Below are positions 34,707 to 35,304 of a stretch of 35,304 nt of DNA, piece after piece; within the stretch, counting starts at the first letter, position 1; each line of letters begins with the position of its first letter. Made by a program: the position numbers and the translations under genes. The stretch is from a virus. The stretch lies in the IMG/VR virus record IMGVR_UViG_3300032304_001022, positions 1 to 35,304 of that record, one strand, 5' to 3'. The notes under the pieces are model-generated. The model was not told where the DNA came from. It was given only the letters and a program-made list of their open reading frames with translations, and ran no database searches.

Positions 34707-34877
34707 ATGAAAAAAGAAACATCATTTAAAATAATGGTTGCTTTTGTTTTATTACTTATACTTAATATTATATGGTTAGGTGCTACTGAATTAGGTTATT
34801 TAATATCAAAAATATTACTTTCTTTTGCTGTAGTTTTCTTTTTTATAAATGTATTTACTAAAGAAAATCGAATATGA
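34707..34877 (+). CDS. Small two-helix membrane protein, 56 residues
   Basis: The frame from ATG 34707 starts MKKETSFKIMVAFVLLLILN and runs to a TGA that overlaps the next ATG as ATGA (34874-34877). Two hydrophobic helices (about 8-26 and 30-49) are separated by a short polar turn. It lies between a lipoprotein and a phosphatase gene. Possible superinfection-exclusion or membrane-remodelling role; no motif. Confidence 0.55.
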   Translation: MKKETSFKIMVAFVLLLILNIIWLGATELGYLISKILLSFAVVFFFINVFTKENRI

Positions 34878-35302
34878 AAGTTTCACTTGATTTTGATGGT
34901 ACATTAAGTAGACATACTGTACAAGAATATGCTAAAGAATTGTTATTAAAAAATGTAGATGTATGGGTATGTACTAGTCGTGCTAAAAATCCTAAAATTA
35001 AAAAGGGTGGAATAATTTTAAATCCTAATGAAGATTTATATAAAGTTACTGACTTTTTAGGAATACATAGAGACAAAATAATATTTACTGAATCAAAACT
35101 AAAAGTAGATACATGGGAGTTTCAAAAAGAATCTTTTATATTTCATTTAGATGATGATTCTGTAGAAATTAAAGAAATGATTAATGAATCTATGGATTAT
35201 CCTAATTTTATAACAACACCAATATTATTTGATAAGAATTTCAAACAAAAATGTGAATCAATCTTAAAATTATATGAATCCAGAACAAAAAGAAGTAAAT
35301 AA
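34874..35302 (+). CDS. HAD-superfamily hydrolase (small phosphatase)
   Basis: A 142-residue protein with HAD motifs: DFDGT (6-10, nucleophile Asp6 and acid/base Asp8), VCTSR (32-36) for motif II, Lys residues near 63-75 for motif III, and HLDDDSVE (91-98) for motif IV. No cap domain is visible at this length, so it belongs to the minimal HAD phosphatases. Substrate might be a nucleotide or nucleic-acid 5' or 3' phosphate; unknown. The stop overlaps an ATG at 35302-35304, the likely start of the next gene, which runs out of the window. Confidence 0.8.
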   Translation: MKVSLDFDGTLSRHTVQEYAKELLLKNVDVWVCTSRAKNPKIKKGGIILNPNEDLYKVTDFLGIHRDKIIFTESKLKVDTWEFQKESFIFHLDDDSVEIKEMINESMDYPNFITTPILFDKNFKQKCESILKLYESRTKRSK

Positions 35303-35304
35303 TG

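Noticed and set aside
29957-35304. CRISPR array
   Set aside because: No regularly spaced identical repeats; the direct repeat in RNA C has only two imperfect copies 300 bases apart.

Overview
This window is part of the genome of a tailed dsDNA phage related to the crAss-like phages (order Crassvirales) that infects a Bacteroidota host. The evidence is a set of virion proteins in the crAss-like order on the minus strand: TerL, portal, scaffold-like protein, HK97-fold major capsid protein, ring (tail-tubular) proteins and a 1309-residue P22 gp10-like muzzle protein. The DNA is strongly AT-rich. The promoters I can read end in the Bacteroidota -7 box TAnnTTTG. Late genes read through intact in the standard bacterial code, so there is no sign here of the stop-codon recoding known in some crAss-like phages.

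Layout. Positions 1-29956 carry tightly packed, often overlapping minus-strand genes, read from right to left. A promoter at 29977-30008 serves small genes, an HU-like protein, a GroES-like and a full-length GroEL-like chaperonin, two small unknowns, TerL and portal. A promoter at 21354-21385 serves scaffold, major capsid protein, a conserved head-block protein, a ring protein and an abundant-looking 405-residue structural protein that ends at an intrinsic terminator (15896-15917). Fibre and collagen-like genes and an overlapping lysis cassette follow (about 10472-12343: holin-like protein, membrane protein, CHAP-like endolysin, nested spanin-like pair). A hairpin at 9314-9364 appears to combine terminator and promoter. 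It precedes a metallophosphoesterase, ring proteins and the muzzle. A fourth promoter (2081-2112) serves a long cargo-like virion protein.

Positions 29957-30482 form a divergent control region with back-to-back promoters, an inverted repeat, polypyrimidine repeats, a plus-strand terminator and a GC-rich structured leader. Plus-strand genes to its right are small and mostly unrecognised: a probably abundant 186-residue protein, two paralogous 80/84-residue proteins, a lipoprotein, a small membrane protein and a HAD-fold phosphatase.

The most unusual part is 31685-33826. Three long stretches without protein genes (about 364, 627 and 710 bases) alternate with very small genes. Each contains many perfect, nested complementary helices, including 11- and 12-bp stems, a GAAA tetraloop hairpin and a multibranch junction, with sequence motifs shared between stretches. 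I read them as a cluster of large structured non-coding RNAs of unknown class, expressed with the early-side small genes. The second notable feature is a phage-encoded GroES-like/GroEL-like pair upstream of the packaging and capsid genes, which may fold the capsid or other virion proteins.
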